From: a bacterium
GTDB taxonomy: Bacteria; Myxococcota_A; UBA9160; UBA6930
Assembly (NCBI GenBank): GCA_024228115.1
Contig: JAAETT010000167.1
Span: 1-32,733, forward strand
Reading direction: 5' to 3'
DNA: 32,733 bases
Shown here one piece after another: positions 31,818 to 32,733 of this stretch. The notes below the pieces were generated by a model. It saw only the letters and a list, made by a program, of their open reading frames with translations, searched no databases and was not told the DNA's origin. The first letter of the stretch is position 1. Each line of letters opens with the position of its first letter. The translations under genes and the position numbers were made by a program.

Positions 31818-32234
31818 ATGCCGATCGACAAGGGATCCCAGGAACTGATCGCCGAAGCCAATGCCCGGATCGAGACGATCCCGCCGGAAGACGCGATCGG
31901 GCTGTTCGGGGACGAACGCGTACAACTCGTCGATTTGCGGGACATCCGGGAACGTCAACGCGACGGCTTCATCCCGAGTTCCTACCACGCACCGCGTGGC
32001 ATGATCGAATTCTGGGTCGATCCGGAGAGCCCGTACCACAAGAAGATCTTCGACGAACCGAAGAAGTTCATCTTCTACTGCGCAAGCGGCTGGCGCTCGG
32101 CCCTGGCCACCCGCGCCGTCCAGGAAATGGGCCTCGCGCCGGTCGCCCACATAGGCGGCGGCTTCAGCGGTTGGGAAGAGGCCGGTGGCGAAGTGATGAA
32201 GACCGAAGACGGACGAGAGCCGAGGCGCTCGTAG
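31818..32234 (+). CDS. Rhodanese-domain sulfurtransferase
   Basis: A single-domain rhodanese of 138 residues. The active-site loop is Cys88-A-S-G-W-Arg93 (FYCASGWRSALATR), preceded by VQLVDLRDIRERQRDGFIPS and followed by HIGGGFSGWEEAGG, the standard rhodanese end. Proteins of this kind transfer sulfane sulfur to cyanide or thiol acceptors. The ATG at 31818 has GGGGGAGAG upstream. It converges with the selenoprotein gene (15 nt between stop codons) and may be co-transcribed with the synthetase. Confidence 0.92.
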   Translation: MPIDKGSQELIAEANARIETIPPEDAIGLFGDERVQLVDLRDIRERQRDGFIPSSYHAPRGMIEFWVDPESPYHKKIFDEPKKFIFYCASGWRSALATRAVQEMGLAPVAHIGGGFSGWEEAGGEVMKTEDGREPRRS

Positions 32235-32249
32235 AGCAAAGCGGACGCG

Positions 32250-32589
32250 CTAGAGCGCGTCGCTGTACACATCCTCGTTGAAGCCAACCAGCACCGTCTT
32301 GCCCTTGCGGATCGTCGGTGCTCGCAAGTTGCCCGTGGGTCCGAGCATGGCATCCACACACGCCTTGGGCGCCTTGCCGCCGGGCTTGAAGGTGTCGACC
32401 TTCTTTCCCTTGGCAACGATCACCTGGCTGGCTCCCTTGGCAAGCTCGGCTGCATCCTTGCGGGAGAGCTTCCGGGAGGCCGGGGATGGTCTCGCGAACC
32501 TCGATGCCCTGTGCGTCCAGGAACTTGGACGCTCGCGTGCAGGAGGTTCAACCCTTTCGGTGGTAGTACCAGTCGATTCGCTTGGCCAT
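32250..32589 (-). CDS. ArsC-family selenoprotein (in-frame TGA as Sec, UxxC), frameshifted
   Basis: A thioredoxin-fold ArsC-like protein of about 112 residues. It begins MAKRIDWYYHRKG, then a TGA at 32548-32550, then TSCTRASKFLDAQG. The TGA sits where the first redox Cys of a CxxC motif belongs, giving U-T-S-C, and a SECIS-like hairpin follows. After GIEVRETIP the frame shifts: one G too many in GGGG (32482-32485, plus strand) must be removed to give IPASRKLSRKDAAELAKG and the diagnostic end LGPTGNLRAPTIRKGKTVLV-GFNE, ending at the TAG 32250-32252. The Sec reading is strongly supported by position; the frameshift is either an assembly error or decay. A standard gene caller will miss this gene. 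It converges with the rhodanese gene. Confidence 0.8.
32496..32549 (-). promoter_or_regulatory. SECIS-like hairpin after the selenocysteine TGA
   Basis: Starting inside the TGA, GAACCTC (32549-32543) pairs with GAGGTTC (32502-32496). On the same axis, GCGTCC (32532-32527) pairs with GGACGC (32518-32513) around the 8-nt loop AAGTTCCT. The loop begins 21 nt after the TGA, within the range reported for bacterial SECIS elements, which bind SelB. An internal loop separates the two stems. Computed by hand pairing only. Confidence 0.65.
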
Positions 32590-32733
32590 GCCCACTAGCC
32601 CGGACTATGCATGAAAATCAGTTGAGAAGCTGACTTTCGATGGTTCCAGGGTGCTGTGCGGCGATTGATCCTGACGGATGTCGCTTACGGTGGATGAGGC
32701 TCGGTCCTCGGCGCAAATTCGGGGCGTGCCTCG
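32590..32733. other. Right edge, no gene recognised
   Basis: The last 144 bases are upstream of the ArsC-like gene and should hold its promoter. No open frame of note, RNA or repeat was recognised before the window ends. Confidence 0.5.

Noticed and set aside
30284-31945. 553-residue minus-strand frame opposite the acyl-CoA synthetase
   Set aside because: Shadow of a clear ANL-family gene; no motif.
32548-32550. TGA as a plain nonsense mutation of a pseudogene
   Set aside because: It falls exactly on the redox Cys position and is followed by a SECIS-like hairpin; kept as a possibility only because of the separate frameshift.

Overview
The window is GC-rich, densely packed bacterial chromosome. 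It reads like a deltaproteobacterial-type lineage (Myxococcota, Desulfobacterota or Binatota-like). The reasons are a DUF4388 (PATAN) protein, a PilZ protein, a DUF3604 lipoprotein, paired acyl-CoA dehydrogenases, a PEP-CTERM peptide and an ArsC-family selenoprotein. This placement is inferred from gene content only. No phage, IS transposase or CRISPR array is visible, and no gene-free stretch exceeds about 300 bases.

Layout. 1-785 (minus): tRNA-Thr(TGT), tRNA-Tyr(GTA), tRNA-Gly(TCC), tRNA-Thr(GGT) and the start of tuf, the same order as the E. coli thrU-tyrU-glyT-thrT-tufB locus. 869-7148: rlmB, a DUF4388 protein divergent from a PilZ protein, tRNA-Leu(TAA), a small unknown protein, an Hsp20 chaperone, a TrkH potassium channel and a TetR regulator. 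7378-12094 (plus): a five-gene operon encoding a TPR/beta-barrel outer-membrane protein, a small secreted Pro/Gly/Cys protein, an ECF sigma factor, a zinc-finger anti-sigma factor and a frameshifted subtilisin-like protease. 12157-14440: an SRPBCC protein and a GT-C membrane glycosyltransferase. 14598-18493 (minus): a xanthine-dehydrogenase-type molybdenum hydroxylase operon (large subunit, MoaD-like protein, FAD subunit, 2Fe-2S subunit); the large subunit carries a frameshift in a 5-bp repeat. 18574-22523: a CCA-adding enzyme, a NahK-like kinase, a 3-TM protein, a 70-residue PEP-CTERM peptide and an aldo/keto reductase. 22624-27019 (minus): two acyl-CoA dehydrogenases, a Nudix hydrolase and a dicarboxylate symporter. 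27057-32589: a VOC protein, a fatty-acid-hydroxylase-family protein, a DUF3604 lipoprotein, a MatB-like acyl-CoA synthetase, a rhodanese and an ArsC-family selenoprotein.

Three things stand out. (1) Three very large hairpin repeats (about 99-111 bp, arms of 48-54 bp) sit between genes. Two share an identical 29-bp arm segment, and all three share AGCGGGGACG. (2) The ECF sigma / anti-sigma / subtilase / TPR-barrel / small secreted protein operon looks like a self-regulated cell-surface export or processing system. The anti-sigma factor's exported tail resembles a subtilase propeptide. (3) The gene at 32250-32589 has an in-frame TGA exactly where a redox Cys is expected (UxxC), followed by a good SECIS-like hairpin.

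Three separate genes (subtilase, Mo-hydroxylase large subunit, ArsC-like protein) carry single frameshifts. These are either assembly errors or real lesions, so reads should be checked before any biology is built on them.
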